64,000 nt of DNA from Nitratireductor kimnyeongensis (GTDB taxonomy: Bacteria; Pseudomonadota; Alphaproteobacteria; Rhizobiales; Rhizobiaceae): the NCBI RefSeq assembly GCF_019891395.1, contig NZ_CP078143.1, positions 3,423,001 to 3,487,000 on the forward strand. The letters are read 5' to 3'. Under the pieces are notes generated by a model that saw only the letters and a list, made by a program, of their open reading frames with translations, made no database searches and was not told the DNA's origin. Each line of letters begins with the position of its first letter. Position 1 is the stretch's first letter. A program made the position numbers and the translations under genes. Of the stretch, positions 20,388 to 29,208 are shown piece by piece.

Positions 20388-21176
20388 CTAGTGGCGCGTC
20401 TTGTTGTCTTTGGAGGATACGAGGACCGGGCCATTGCCGCGTGGCGGTTCGTTCTCGTTCATGATGCCGAGGCGGCGCGCGACTTCCTGATAGGCCTCGA
20501 CCAGCCCGCCCATGTCGCGGCGAAAACGGTCCTTGTCCATCTTGTCCTGCGTGGTGGTGTCCCACAGGCGGCAGGAATCGGGCGAAATCTCATCCGCCAC
20601 GATCACACGCATCATCTCGTTTTCCCACAAACGCCCGCATTCCATCTTGAAATCGACAAGCTGGATGCCGACGCCGAGGAAAAGGCCGGTGAGGAAATCG
20701 TTGACGCGGATGGCGAGCGCCATCATGTCGTCAATCTCCTGGGGGCTGGCCCAGCCGAAAGCCGTGATGTGCTCTTCGGAGACCATCGGATCGTCCAGAG
20801 CATCGGCCTTGTAGTAGAACTCTATGATCGAACGGGGCAGAACGGTGCCCTCCTCGATGCCCAGCCGCTTGGCGAGCGAGCCGGCGGCGACATTGCGCAC
20901 GACGATTTCGAGCGGAATGATCTCCACTTCCTTGATCAACTGCTCGCGCATGTTGAGGCGGCGTATGAAGTGAGTCGGGATGCCGATCCGGTTCAGATGC
21001 TCGAAAATATATTCCGAGATCCGGTTGTTGAGCACGCCCTTGCCGTCGACAATTTCGTGCTTCTTCTTGTTGAAGGCGGTGGCGTCGTCCTTGAAGAACT
21101 GGATCAAGGTGCCGGGCTCGGGGCCTTCATAAAGAATTTTGGCCTTGCCCTCATAGATGCGGCGACGACGGTTCAT
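20388..21176 (-). CDS. purC: Phosphoribosylaminoimidazole-succinocarboxamide synthase (SAICAR synthetase)
   Basis: Joins aspartate to CAIR with ATP in purine synthesis. The 262-residue protein starts [20 protein letters not shown] with the P-loop-like EGKAK, and contains [13 protein letters not shown] near 96, LVDFKMECG near 177 and [12 protein letters not shown] near 199, the family signatures. The ATG at 21176 gives the canonical N-terminus; an extension of 28 codons is open but atypical. The C-terminal tail beyond about residue 240 is basic and variable. It is the first gene of the purC-purS-purQ operon and is divergent from the DUF1476 gene. Confidence 0.96.
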   Translation of the reverse strand: MNRRRRIYEGKAKILYEGPEPGTLIQFFKDDATAFNKKKHEIVDGKGVLNNRISEYIFEHLNRIGIPTHFIRRLNMREQLIKEVEIIPLEIVVRNVAAGSLAKRLGIEEGTVLPRSIIEFYYKADALDDPMVSEEHITAFGWASPQEIDDMMALAIRVNDFLTGLFLGVGIQLVDFKMECGRLWENEMMRVIVADEISPDSCRLWDTTTQDKMDKDRFRRDMGGLVEAYQEVARRLGIMNENEPPRGNGPVLVSSKDNKTRH

Positions 21177-21322
21177 GTCTTTTCCTGGTCCGTTGCCTAA
21201 ACAGGGAAACTTCGCGCGGAAGTTCCGCAATGCGGCAGTTTCATGGATGCATTGTTTCACGCGGTCTCTAGCGCAAACCCACTCTTACCACAATTGCCAT
21301 TTGTGTTAGCCAACGTCTTTGT

Positions 21323-21344
21323 GCCCTGCCGGCACAGGGCAGGT
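21323..21344. other. Overlapping inverted repeats between purC and the DUF1476 gene
   Basis: TGCCCTG (21323-21329) can pair with CAGGGCA (21336-21342), or CCTGCC (21326-21331) with GGCAGG (21339-21344); the two pairings exclude each other. The element lies in the 271-base divergent region. Whether it acts as DNA or RNA is not known. Confidence 0.25.
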
Positions 21345-21447
21345 GGGGCAAACGAGCGTATTGACCCGGGGCGGGGCTTCTGGTTTCTGCTCTCCAAACA
21401 GTTGTTTCAGCATCGCCAGCCGATGCGCGAGCCGGAGGATTTGCAAT

Positions 21448-21771
21448 ATGGCCAACATGAAAGATCGCGAAGACGCGTTCGAAAACAAGTTCGTTCACGA
21501 CGAAACCCAGAAATTCAAGGCCATGGCGCGCCGCAACAAGCTTCTGGGTCTGTGGGCCGCCGATCTTCTGGGCAAGAGCGGTGATGAAGCGGAAGCCTAT
21601 GCACGTGAAGTCGTGAATGCGGATTTCGAAGAAGCCGGGGATGACGACGTGTTCCGCAAGGTACGCAAGGATTTTGATGTGGCGGGCGTTCAGCAGTCGG
21701 ATCACCAGATTCGCCGCACGATGGACGAATTGCTCGCAACGGCGATCGAGCAGGTCAAGAACAGCGAGTAG
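21448..21771 (+). CDS. DUF1476 protein, F1-ATPase zeta-type inhibitor
   Basis: A 107-residue DUF1476 protein, MANMKDREDAFENKFVHDET followed by FKAMARRNKLLGLWAADLLG. This family is the zeta subunit of alphaproteobacterial F1FO-ATPase (characterised in Paracoccus denitrificans), which blocks ATP hydrolysis through its N-terminal segment. The length and the RRNKLLGLWAA core match. GGAGG lies 9 bases upstream of the ATG at 21448. Four bases after its stop comes the GTG of an aldolase gene, so the two are probably one transcript. In vivo inhibitory strength varies among species, so the regulatory weight here is uncertain. Confidence 0.88.
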   Translation: MANMKDREDAFENKFVHDETQKFKAMARRNKLLGLWAADLLGKSGDEAEAYAREVVNADFEEAGDDDVFRKVRKDFDVAGVQQSDHQIRRTMDELLATAIEQVKNSE

Positions 21772-21775
21772 AATC

Positions 21776-22558
21776 GTGTCGACACTGTCACTGGCCGCGC
21801 TGCTTGAAGCAGGCGAGAGCGTTTTCTCCGCCTGGTCTTCCATTCCCGATTCGCAGACTGTCGAACTCGTAGCGGGGCTGGATTTCGGCGCTGTGACGCT
21901 CGACATGCAGCATGGCGGACATCACGAAGACAGCGTGCTGCGTGGAATTGGCGGTATCCGGCTCAATCGAAAGCATCCGATGGTGCGCATTCCTGTCGGT
22001 CGTTTCGATATGGCGAGCCGCGCGCTCGATATGGGAGCAGAGGCGGTGATCGCTCCGATGGTGAATTCGGTGCAGGACGCCCGCGCTTTCGCAGCCGCGA
22101 TGAAATATCCGCCAACCGGGCTGCGCTCCTGGGGGCCAAGCTTTGCCATGCCGCGTTCTGGGAAGAGCGACGGGCAGGCCTGGCTTGAAACGGCCAATGC
22201 CGAAACGATCGCGTTTGCAATGATCGAGACCCGACAGGCGCTCTCGGCACTTGACGATGTTCTGGCGGTCGACGGGATAGACGGTGTTCTGGTCGGCCCG
22301 TCGGACTTTTCCATCGCATGGTCGAATGGCAGGACGGTGGATCCCGCGCTCGAGGACATGATGCCGGCAATCGAAACAATCGCGCAGAAGACGCGTGCGG
22401 CGGGCAAGCACGCCGCCATCTACGTGGTCGATCCCGGCCTTGTCGGGCGTTTTCACGAGATGGGTTTCAGGCTTTTCGCGCTAGGGGCGGAAGCCGCCTA
22501 CATGCAGGAAGGCGCACCCGCCATGCTGAAGGCTGCGCGCGATTCCATCAAGTTCTAG
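21776..22558 (+). CDS. HpcH/HpaI-family class II aldolase
   Basis: A 260-residue HpcH/HpaI-type aldolase (pyruvate or phosphoenolpyruvate-dependent TIM barrel). Visible motifs are VTLDMQHGGH near residue 42, with the catalytic His in the place usual for VxxDxEHG, RIPVGRFDMASRALDMGA near 71-88, AMIETRQAL with the metal-binding Glu near 148, and VGPSDFS with the metal-binding Asp near 175. The start is a GTG 4 bases after the DUF1476 stop. The physiological 2-keto substrate is unknown; relatives cleave 2-keto-3-deoxy acids or 4-hydroxy-2-ketoheptanedioate. Confidence 0.88.
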   Translation: MSTLSLAALLEAGESVFSAWSSIPDSQTVELVAGLDFGAVTLDMQHGGHHEDSVLRGIGGIRLNRKHPMVRIPVGRFDMASRALDMGAEAVIAPMVNSVQDARAFAAAMKYPPTGLRSWGPSFAMPRSGKSDGQAWLETANAETIAFAMIETRQALSALDDVLAVDGIDGVLVGPSDFSIAWSNGRTVDPALEDMMPAIETIAQKTRAAGKHAAIYVVDPGLVGRFHEMGFRLFALGAEAAYMQEGAPAMLKAARDSIKF

Positions 22559-22570
22559 CGGTGCGTCCCA

Positions 22571-23119
22571 TCAAAGTTGCTGGACAAATTTTGCAAAGGT
22601 CATGGAGCCTTCAGGCCACGGCCCGAAACCCGATTCGGCATTGATGTGGCCGGATTCGCCAGCGTCCATAAAAAGCGATCCCCACGCAGCCGCGATGTCT
22701 TCGGCGACATCGAAGGCACAGAAATGGTCGTTTCGGCTGGCGATGGTGATCGACGGGAACGGCAGCGGATCGCGCGGGTAGGGGCCGAACGTCATCAGGT
22801 GTTTCGGCCTGATCTTGCTGTTGGAGACATCAGGGGGAGCAACGAAGAACGCCCCAGCCACCGGCTTCTGGAATTCAGGAATTGCCTGAACGGCCGTGGC
22901 AACGCCCAGCGAGTGGGCAACGAGAACGACCGGCTTCTCCGCTTCGTTGACGGCCTTGACGACATTGGCCACCCAGTCGTCACGCACGGGTTTCGACCAC
23001 GCTTCCTGCTCGACACGGCGCGCCGATTTCAGGCGTTCCTGCCAGCGGGTCTGCCAGTGGTCGGGCCCGGAATTCGTATAACCGGGAATGATGAGGATGT
23101 CGGCGTCTGAAGCTTTCAT
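22571..23119 (-). CDS. RBBP9/YdeN-type serine hydrolase
   Basis: A 182-residue small alpha/beta hydrolase of the RBBP9/YdeN family. It has IIPGYTNSGPDHWQTRWQ near the N-terminus, the nucleophile in VAHSLG (Ser near 71), an acid in ASRNDHFC near 126 and the family-specific C-terminal GHINAESGFGPWPEG with the catalytic His near 155. These enzymes are predicted esterases without a known bacterial substrate. The ATG at 23119 is preferred over one 12 codons further upstream because the domain begins right after it. It converges on the aldolase gene, with a gap of 12 bases. Confidence 0.87.
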   Translation of the reverse strand: MKASDADILIIPGYTNSGPDHWQTRWQERLKSARRVEQEAWSKPVRDDWVANVVKAVNEAEKPVVLVAHSLGVATAVQAIPEFQKPVAGAFFVAPPDVSNSKIRPKHLMTFGPYPRDPLPFPSITIASRNDHFCAFDVAEDIAAAWGSLFMDAGESGHINAESGFGPWPEGSMTFAKFVQQL

Positions 23120-23340
23120 GGCCGGCCATGTAGCCATCGTGTTCGTGCCATGCAAGTGCTCGGGCAGGTTCCGACGCTGTTTCTGGATATTTCGAACGAT
23201 ATTTCCTGATTGTCATCGAATATGTGAACGAAGTGTTTGCCGGTAGCGCGCTTGCGCTGGGGATCGCGACACGCCAGTTTCCATGAAAACATGGTGGTTC
23301 GCCGTTTGGGCAAGCCATCGAAATCCTTGGAGAATAGGCA

Positions 23341-24150
23341 ATGAATGGTACCCCCTTCGCTGCGACCACGCCGGTGAGGATCGGCCGCGTTGGTTTGAAA
23401 GCACGTCACGCGCGAAACTTGGCCGCGTTCTATGCCGATCTCCTGGGCTTTCAGGAGATGGACGGCGAGGATGGCGCGATTGCGCTGGGGATCGGTGACC
23501 GCACGCTGATGGAAATCGCCGAAGACCGCACCGCCGAACCGGATGACCCGCGAGGGGCAGGGCTTTTTCACACGGCGTTCCTGCTGCCCGAACGGGCTGA
23601 CCTGGCGCGCTGGGCGCTCTTTGCCCGCGACCGGAACATGCAGCTTGAAGGCGCTTCAGACCATCTGGTGAGTGAAGCGCTCTATCTTTCCGACCCGGAA
23701 GGCAACGGCATCGAGATCTACGCCGACCGGCCACCTGAAAGCTGGACCAGGAACGAGGACGGCATTGCGATGGCGACCGAGCGGCTTGATTTCTCGAGCC
23801 TGTTGTCCACCCTGGCGGACGGCGATACAGGCTGGCAGGGTGCGCCGGAAAACACGGTGATCGGCCATGTGCATTTGCGGGTGGGCGATCCGAAGACGGC
23901 GGAAACCTGGTGGCATGAGGCGCAGGGCTTCGACACGATGACGCGCTACGGCACGCAGGCGGTGTTTCTGGCAACGGGCGGTTACCACCACCACATCGGA
24001 GCCAACAGCTGGCGCAGTGCCGGGGCGGGCAAACGCAATCCCAACCGCACGGGACTTTCCTGGCTTGAACTGAAGAGCAGGAATGCGACAGCGGAGAAGG
24101 AGTATGCCGACCCGTGGGGCACGGTGATCCGCGTGTCTCCAACGCGCTGA
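23341..24150 (+). CDS. Two-domain VOC protein, CatE-like extradiol dioxygenase/glyoxalase family
   Basis: A 269-residue protein with two vicinal-oxygen-chelate domains, about residues 12-125 and 175-265. The first has RIGRVGLKARHARNLAAFYA and ends LYLSDPEGNGIEIYADRP; the second has IGHVHLRVGDPKTAETWWHE and GGYHHHIGANSW. The His and Glu ligands for a metal are present (HLR near 178, HHHIG near 218, and the C-terminal Glu near 240). It resembles CatE of Bacillus, a catechol 2,3-dioxygenase, but the substrate is not established. AGGCA precedes the ATG. It converges on purB across a symmetrical terminator. Confidence 0.87.
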   Translation: MNGTPFAATTPVRIGRVGLKARHARNLAAFYADLLGFQEMDGEDGAIALGIGDRTLMEIAEDRTAEPDDPRGAGLFHTAFLLPERADLARWALFARDRNMQLEGASDHLVSEALYLSDPEGNGIEIYADRPPESWTRNEDGIAMATERLDFSSLLSTLADGDTGWQGAPENTVIGHVHLRVGDPKTAETWWHEAQGFDTMTRYGTQAVFLATGGYHHHIGANSWRSAGAGKRNPNRTGLSWLELKSRNATAEKEYADPWGTVIRVSPTR

Positions 24151-24171
24151 GGTGGATTGGTCGAAAAAATC

Positions 24172-24208
24172 AAAACGCCGGCGTATCGGGTGATGCGCCG
24201 GCGTTTTT
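24172..24208. terminator. Bidirectional terminator between the VOC gene and purB
   Basis: AAAACGCCGGCG (24172-24183) pairs perfectly with CGCCGGCGTTTT (24196-24207), a 12-base-pair stem with a 12-base loop, with T-runs on both strands. It serves the VOC gene on plus and purB on minus. Confidence 0.9.
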
Positions 24209-24227
24209 GCGTCTCAAGGCGGGAATA

Positions 24228-25535
24228 TCAGCTTTCGCCGAAGACCCGCTCGAAGATCGTGTCCACATGCTTGGTGTGGTAACCAAGGTCGAATTTTTCG
24301 CGGATTTCGTCTTCCGAGAGCGCGGCGCGCACATCCTTGTCGCCCAGAAGCTCTTCAAGGAAATCGGCACCCTGTTCCCAGACCTTCATGGCATTTCTCT
24401 GCACCAGCCGATAGGCATCCTCGCGTGACACGCCCGCCTGGGTGAGCGCCAGAAGCACACGCTGCGAATGGACGAGGCCGCGGAACTTGTTGAGGTTCTT
24501 GTCCATGGTTTCGGGATAGACGACCAGCTTTTCCATCATGCCGGTCAGACGCATGAGAGCGAAATCGAGCGTGACGGTGGCATCCGGGCCGATCATGCGC
24601 TCCACGGAGGAGTGCGAAATGTCGCGCTCGTGCCAGAGCGCCACGTTCTCCATGGCGGGCATGGCGTAGGCGCGCACCATGCGGGCAAGGCCGGTCAGAT
24701 TTTCCGACAGGACCGGGTTGCGCTTGTGCGGCATGGCCGACGAGCCCTTCTGGCCCGGCGAGAAGTACTCTTCCGCCTCCAGAACCTCGGTGCGCTGCAG
24801 GTGACGCACCTCGACCGAGAGCCGCTCGATGGAGGAGGCGATCACGGCGAGCGTGGCGAAATACATGGCATGGCGATCACGCGGGATGACCTGTGTGGAG
24901 ACCGGCTCTGGCTTCAGGCCCATCTTCTCCGCAACGTGGGCCTCGACGCTGGGATCGATGTTGGCAAAGGTGCCGACCGCGCCGGAGATGGCGCAGGTAG
25001 CGATTTCCTCACGCGCGTTGATGAGGCGAGTACGGCAGCGCTCGAACTCGGCATAGGCCTGCGCCAGCTTGACGCCGAAGGTGGTCGGCTCGGCATGGAT
25101 GCCGTGGCTGCGGCCAATGGTGACGGTATCCTTGTGCTCGAAAGCGCGTTTCTTCAAGGCGGCGAGCAGCTTGTCGAGATCGTCCAGAAGGATATCGGTG
25201 GCGCGCACGAGCTGGACGCTGAGGCAGGTGTCGAGCACATCCGAAGAGGTCATGCCCTGGTGCACGAAGCGGGCCTCGGGGCCGACGATCTCTGCCAGAT
25301 GCGTCAGGAAGGCGATGACGTCATGCTTCGTTTCGCGCTCGATCTCGTCAATGCGGTCGATATCGAAGGTGGCATTGCCTGCCTTTTCCCAGATGGTCTT
25401 GGCGGCTTCCTTCGGCACGATGCCGAGCTCGGCCATCGCGTCTGCGGCGTGAGCCTCGATTTCGAACCAGATGCGGAACTTGGTCTCGGGCGACCAGATT
25501 GCGGCCATTTCCGGCCGCGAATAGCGCGGGATCAT
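24228..25535 (-). CDS. purB: Adenylosuccinate lyase
   Basis: Cleaves SAICAR in purine synthesis and adenylosuccinate in AMP formation. The 435-residue protein starts [14 protein letters not shown], the usual start of this family, and has [11 protein letters not shown] near 93-103, [14 protein letters not shown] with the catalytic His near 144, and the fumarase/lyase signature [11 protein letters not shown] near 267-277. The start at 25535 has AAGG upstream; a start six codons earlier has none. It is the last gene of a tight minus-strand run that includes a membrane protein, a DUF2259 protein, a P1 peptidase and a binding protein. Confidence 0.97.
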   Translation of the reverse strand: MIPRYSRPEMAAIWSPETKFRIWFEIEAHAADAMAELGIVPKEAAKTIWEKAGNATFDIDRIDEIERETKHDVIAFLTHLAEIVGPEARFVHQGMTSSDVLDTCLSVQLVRATDILLDDLDKLLAALKKRAFEHKDTVTIGRSHGIHAEPTTFGVKLAQAYAEFERCRTRLINAREEIATCAISGAVGTFANIDPSVEAHVAEKMGLKPEPVSTQVIPRDRHAMYFATLAVIASSIERLSVEVRHLQRTEVLEAEEYFSPGQKGSSAMPHKRNPVLSENLTGLARMVRAYAMPAMENVALWHERDISHSSVERMIGPDATVTLDFALMRLTGMMEKLVVYPETMDKNLNKFRGLVHSQRVLLALTQAGVSREDAYRLVQRNAMKVWEQGADFLEELLGDKDVRAALSEDEIREKFDLGYHTKHVDTIFERVFGES

Positions 25536-25596
25536 GCGTGCCTTGCCTTCCATGAAAGTGGGGTCGGCGCCTGACTAGCAGAGCTGCGCGTTTTCC

Positions 25597-26094
25597 TCAA
25601 CGCGGCTTGGCGGCATAGATGTAGGAGAGGGCAAAAAGTGCGGCCAATCCCCAGGGAAAATAGACGCGAAGCCCTATGACGGCAAATTGATAGACAGCAC
25701 CCGCAGTGGTGAAAACGAACTGAAGTATCCACCGGACCGAAAGGGGATCGCCGTGCCACTGAGCGTAATAGGCACGATATTGCAACGCATAGAGCGCTGC
25801 GGTGATGCAGATGGTGGTGAGTGCGAAGGAGACGAATGCGGCAGCGAAGCGCACCTCCGGTCCGGACTTGCGCGCAAGGAGCGCCTGAAATGTGTGGCCG
25901 ACAGGAAAGGCGAGAGCTGCACCCAGTGCAAAGATCGATGTCAACGCTGCCACTTGCGGCAATGTCTGCCATCCGCGTGCGCATAGAAAAGCAAGCATGT
26001 TGACGCCCATAAGCGCGCCCCAAAAGAGCGCGCCGGTCAACGCCCGTGCGGGCGATGGCAACGCCTGCCGCAGGCTGGCAAGACACTGCTTCAC
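25597..26094 (-). CDS. Hypothetical four-helix membrane protein
   Basis: A 165-residue protein with about four hydrophobic segments (residues about 20-40, 47-70, 82-105, 120-160) and an N-terminus MKQCLASLRQALPSPARALT. It resembles small membrane proteins found next to purB in related genomes, but I cannot name a family. The stop lies 61 bases before purB on the same strand, so co-transcription is plausible. No signal peptide or catalytic motif is seen. Confidence 0.7.
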   Translation of the reverse strand: MKQCLASLRQALPSPARALTGALFWGALMGVNMLAFLCARGWQTLPQVAALTSIFALGAALAFPVGHTFQALLARKSGPEVRFAAAFVSFALTTICITAALYALQYRAYYAQWHGDPLSVRWILQFVFTTAGAVYQFAVIGLRVYFPWGLAALFALSYIYAAKPR

Positions 26095-26132
26095 GAAGAG
26101 CTCCCGACTTCGCTGCCCCCGGGCATCAACCG

Positions 26133-26855
26133 CTAGAACCGCCCTGTGACGGCGATGAAGCGGTGATCGGGCCCTTCAAAGCCCACTTTGCGCACGGCGA
26201 TCATCACCGCAAAAACCGGTGTGCCGCCTTCCGGGTAGAATGTCTGAATGCCGCTGATGCTGTAACCGAGGGGACAACCGCGACTTTGCGGGATCGCGCT
26301 GTCTTCATGCACAAGAACGGTTTCTGCCCCGGCCTCTGTACCGATGCGTGTGAGGCGAAAGCCGGCTGGTTCGCCGAAGCCGTAACATTCGGCTCCATCC
26401 GGCATGGATAGTTCATCAAGTCGGAATTCGAGGGGGCTGTCGATGGAGGGAAAGACCGGACGGGGATTGACGGCCATGCGGAAGGGGTCGGCCGATTGTT
26501 CCGTCACGACGTTCCAGCCGGCGGTGAAACCACGGTTTTCAGCAAGCTCGCTGTCTGCAATGACAGATTGAGACTGTGTTCTGGCTTCAGCGCGTGCATC
26601 GGAAATGCTGGCTCCGTCCTGTTCAAGGGTCACGCGGATGGGCGTGCCGGGCAGGAAGCTGTCATTGGCGGTATCGATGAAATAGCGATTGGCGTAAGCG
26701 AAGCCGGACCCGTCCTGCACACCGAATTCCTCGAAGGCGAATGTGGAACCGTCGTCTGAAAAGCCGAGAACCTCGACCGAGGGCGTGTCTCCTGCATGAG
26801 CAGCGGGCGAGGCGGCAAGGAGTGCGGCGCACAGTGCCATGAGAAACTGTTTCAT
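26133..26855 (-). CDS. DUF2259 predicted secreted protein
   Basis: A 240-residue protein with a signal peptide (MKQFLMALCAALLAASPAAHA, cleavage near 21). The mature start EVLGFSDDGSTFAFEEFGVQ followed by DGSGFAYANRYFIDT is characteristic of the DUF2259 family of exported alphaproteobacterial proteins, whose role is unknown. A pair of cysteines (Cys in AECYGF and RGCPLG) may form a disulfide. It follows the P1 peptidase gene after 30 bases and precedes the membrane protein gene by 38 bases, so the three form one tight run. Confidence 0.82.
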   Translation of the reverse strand: MKQFLMALCAALLAASPAAHAGDTPSVEVLGFSDDGSTFAFEEFGVQDGSGFAYANRYFIDTANDSFLPGTPIRVTLEQDGASISDARAEARTQSQSVIADSELAENRGFTAGWNVVTEQSADPFRMAVNPRPVFPSIDSPLEFRLDELSMPDGAECYGFGEPAGFRLTRIGTEAGAETVLVHEDSAIPQSRGCPLGYSISGIQTFYPEGGTPVFAVMIAVRKVGFEGPDHRFIAVTGRF

Positions 26856-26885
26856 GATGACATTCCTTTCGGCTGAATGCTCGTC

Positions 26886-27899
26886 TCACTGCCTTACGAC
26901 AGATGTTTTCCCCCAAGTGGGAAATATATCACCTTCAGCCGGTTTGGCCGCAAACACGCCGCGGGCGATGGCGCGGGCCATGGTTGCGGCGGCGGCGGCG
27001 TTGAGATCAATCACGGCTTCGAGATCAAGCGGCGTTTCGTTGCGGCCGGTCGATAGCGCGAAGACGAGGTCCCCGTCGACCGGCGTGTGCGCCGGCCAGA
27101 TGGCGCGCGCGAAACCGTCGTGAGCGGCGATGGCAAGACGCTTTGCGGCCGGTTTGTCGAGCCTTGCATCGGTTGCAATCACGGCAATCGTGGTGTTGCC
27201 GCGCGCGGCCGTGCGCATTTTTGTGATGACGTTCGAGGCATTCGGCGGCATGGGGTGAGGCAGACCGAGGCCGCCGAACTCGTCGCCGATCTCAAAAGGG
27301 GCGGCCCAGAAATGCGGTGTGTTGCCGACACTGACAGAGCCAACCGCATTCACAGCAACGAGCGCACCGACCGTGATGCCATTTTCAAGCACGGTGGAGG
27401 CGGAGCCCAGCCCACCCTTCAGCGTGGCCGTGGTGGCGCCGGTGCCCGCGCCAGCGGTGCCGATTTCGAATTCCGCAGATGCGGACATGGCGGCCGAGAA
27501 GCCGAAGTCGCGATAGGGGGAAAAGCGGCCCCAGTCCTTGTTGCCGCCATTGGGTAGGTCGAACAGGATGGCGCCGGGCACGATGGGCACGCGATAACCC
27601 AAAATCTCAAAACCCCGGCCCATCTCGCGCAGCGCCGCCTGAACGCCGGCAGCCGCATCAATGCCGAAAGCGGATCCACCCGAAAGGGTGATGGCGTCCA
27701 CCCCGTCGACCAGATTGTGCGGCTCCAGCGCGTCGGTTTCACGGGTTCCAGGCGCGCCGCCAAGAACCTGAACCCCCGCCGTCGCCGGTGTTTCGCACAA
27801 AACTGTGGTGACGCCGGATTTCACGCGCTCGTCGGTGTGATTGCCGACCGTGAGCCCCGCCACATCGGTGATCAGGTTTCTGGGCCCCCTGCGCCACAT
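26886..27899 (-). CDS. P1-family (DmpA/NylC-like) N-terminal nucleophile peptidase
   Basis: A 337-residue protein of the P1/S58 family (DmpA, BapA, NylC), autoprocessed hydrolases that act on peptides or amides. Visible signatures are SGGSAFGIDAAAGV near 73-86, GAGTGATTATLKGGLGSAS near 150-168, and RGNTTIAVIATDA near 233-245; by analogy with NylC self-cleavage would fall between Asn235 and Thr236. The ATG at 27899 overlaps the stop of the binding-protein gene by one base. No signal peptide is visible, so it should be cytosolic, while its partner is periplasmic. The open frame upstream of 27899 is arginine-rich and rejected. Confidence 0.87.
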   Translation of the reverse strand: MWRRGPRNLITDVAGLTVGNHTDERVKSGVTTVLCETPATAGVQVLGGAPGTRETDALEPHNLVDGVDAITLSGGSAFGIDAAAGVQAALREMGRGFEILGYRVPIVPGAILFDLPNGGNKDWGRFSPYRDFGFSAAMSASAEFEIGTAGAGTGATTATLKGGLGSASTVLENGITVGALVAVNAVGSVSVGNTPHFWAAPFEIGDEFGGLGLPHPMPPNASNVITKMRTAARGNTTIAVIATDARLDKPAAKRLAIAAHDGFARAIWPAHTPVDGDLVFALSTGRNETPLDLEAVIDLNAAAAATMARAIARGVFAAKPAEGDIFPTWGKTSVVRQ

Positions 27900-28957
27900 C
27901 ACTCGACCTCCTGAAACGTCTGCCCATCGAAGCGGAACAGCCGGTAAAGGGGTTGCTTCAGATCGCCTTTCTCGTCGAAGGAATAGGGTCCGAGCGCTGT
28001 CTGAAACGTGCCGGACTGGAGCGCTTCGGCGATGGGGCCGGATCCGGAACGAAGTGCGGCGACCGCGAGTTCGGTGGCTGCGAAGGCGGGCAGTACGTAT
28101 CCGTCGGGAACAATGTCCGCCTCTTCGAGGGCGCTTCTGGCAGTCTCGGTGGCGATGTCGGCCCACCGTGGCAAGCCGATCATCAGCGTACCATCCGCAA
28201 GCGGCATGGCGCTCTCCTCCGCGCGCAATGCTTCGCCGCCGGCAATGACCAGATCGTACTCCATGCCTGCAGCGTCGCGCGCCAGAATGGCGATATCGCT
28301 GCGATCACCACCCACGAACACGTGGGTCGCGCCCGAGCGGTTCAGGCGGCCGGCCAAGGCGATCTGATTGTCGAGCTGCGGGCGGAACGTGTCGATGAAG
28401 ACGGGCTTGAGCTCCTGCAACTCGGCTGTCGCACGCAGATTTTCCGCCAATTCGCGCCCGTAGATGGTTCCATCGTCCACAATGGCAAAAAACGCATCGC
28501 GCCAGCGAGGCAAGAGAAGCCGAGCCACCGCATCGCGCTCCGCGTCAGCGCGTGGCGCTGTGCGAAAAACGGGCCAGCCAGTACGTTCGCGTTGATCGGT
28601 CAGCGTTGCGGTGCGCACCCCGGGCGTGATGACCGGAATGCCGGCTTCCGCGAAGAGAGGCAGCGCAGCGTCGATGGCGTCTGTGCAAAGAAAGCCCACG
28701 ACCACTGATACATTCTGATCGATGAGCGAGCGGGCGGCGGCCTCCCCACCTTCGGTGCTGCACTGCGTATCGGCCTCGATGATCCGGGCATTCAGCGTTT
28801 GGGCTGCCTTGCGCGCGCCATCGCGCATCTGCCGTCCAAGCAACTCGAAACTGTCGGTCAACGGCGCGGCCAGCCCGACAACCGGCTCCTGCGCATGGGC
28901 GGCAGGCAGGCTAAAGGCAGCAAGGCTGCAACAGATAAAAAAGGCCAAGCAACGCAT
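27899..28957 (-). CDS. Orphan periplasmic binding protein, branched-chain amino acid type (Peripla_BP_6)
   Basis: A 352-residue periplasmic ligand-binding protein with a signal peptide (MRCLAFFICCSLAAFSLPAA, cleavage after AHA near 22). The two-lobed type I fold is suggested by VVGLAAPLTDSFELLGRQMRD at the start, SVVVGFLCTDAIDAALPLFAE near 84, VFVGGDRSD near 213 and DGYVLPAFAATELAVAALR near 285. The family binds amino acids or amides for LivFGHM-type importers, but no permease or ATPase lies next to it. Instead, it is coupled by TGATG to a P1 peptidase. A sensing role, or use of a transporter encoded elsewhere, is possible. Confidence 0.85.
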   Translation of the reverse strand: MRCLAFFICCSLAAFSLPAAHAQEPVVGLAAPLTDSFELLGRQMRDGARKAAQTLNARIIEADTQCSTEGGEAAARSLIDQNVSVVVGFLCTDAIDAALPLFAEAGIPVITPGVRTATLTDQRERTGWPVFRTAPRADAERDAVARLLLPRWRDAFFAIVDDGTIYGRELAENLRATAELQELKPVFIDTFRPQLDNQIALAGRLNRSGATHVFVGGDRSDIAILARDAAGMEYDLVIAGGEALRAEESAMPLADGTLMIGLPRWADIATETARSALEEADIVPDGYVLPAFAATELAVAALRSGSGPIAEALQSGTFQTALGPYSFDEKGDLKQPLYRLFRFDGQTFQEVE

Positions 28958-29208
28958 ATCGTGGTTCAGTTACCCGTTTGACGGTCACGCAGTAGCATGG
29001 GAATCAGCCTGCCGGCATCAGACCTTAACCGCAAAGCTGCTGAACTGGTAAATAACTGTGTCATAAAGCACTTCCGGCAATAAGCTTCTGCACGAGATGT
29101 TTGCTGACGTACCGCTTTTTTCTGTTTTTGCACTGTCGGGTATCGGGGCTCCTTGGTAAGGCTTTGGATATTTCCTATATCGCGCATGAGAGTTGAGAAG
29201 AGTTGACT

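Noticed and set aside
24468..25574. 368-codon frame antisense to purB
   Set aside because: Shadow of purB, which has a full set of family motifs.
27900..28166. 89-codon N-terminal extension of the P1 peptidase
   Set aside because: Arginine-rich and inside the binding-protein gene; the ATG at 27899 starts the family domain.
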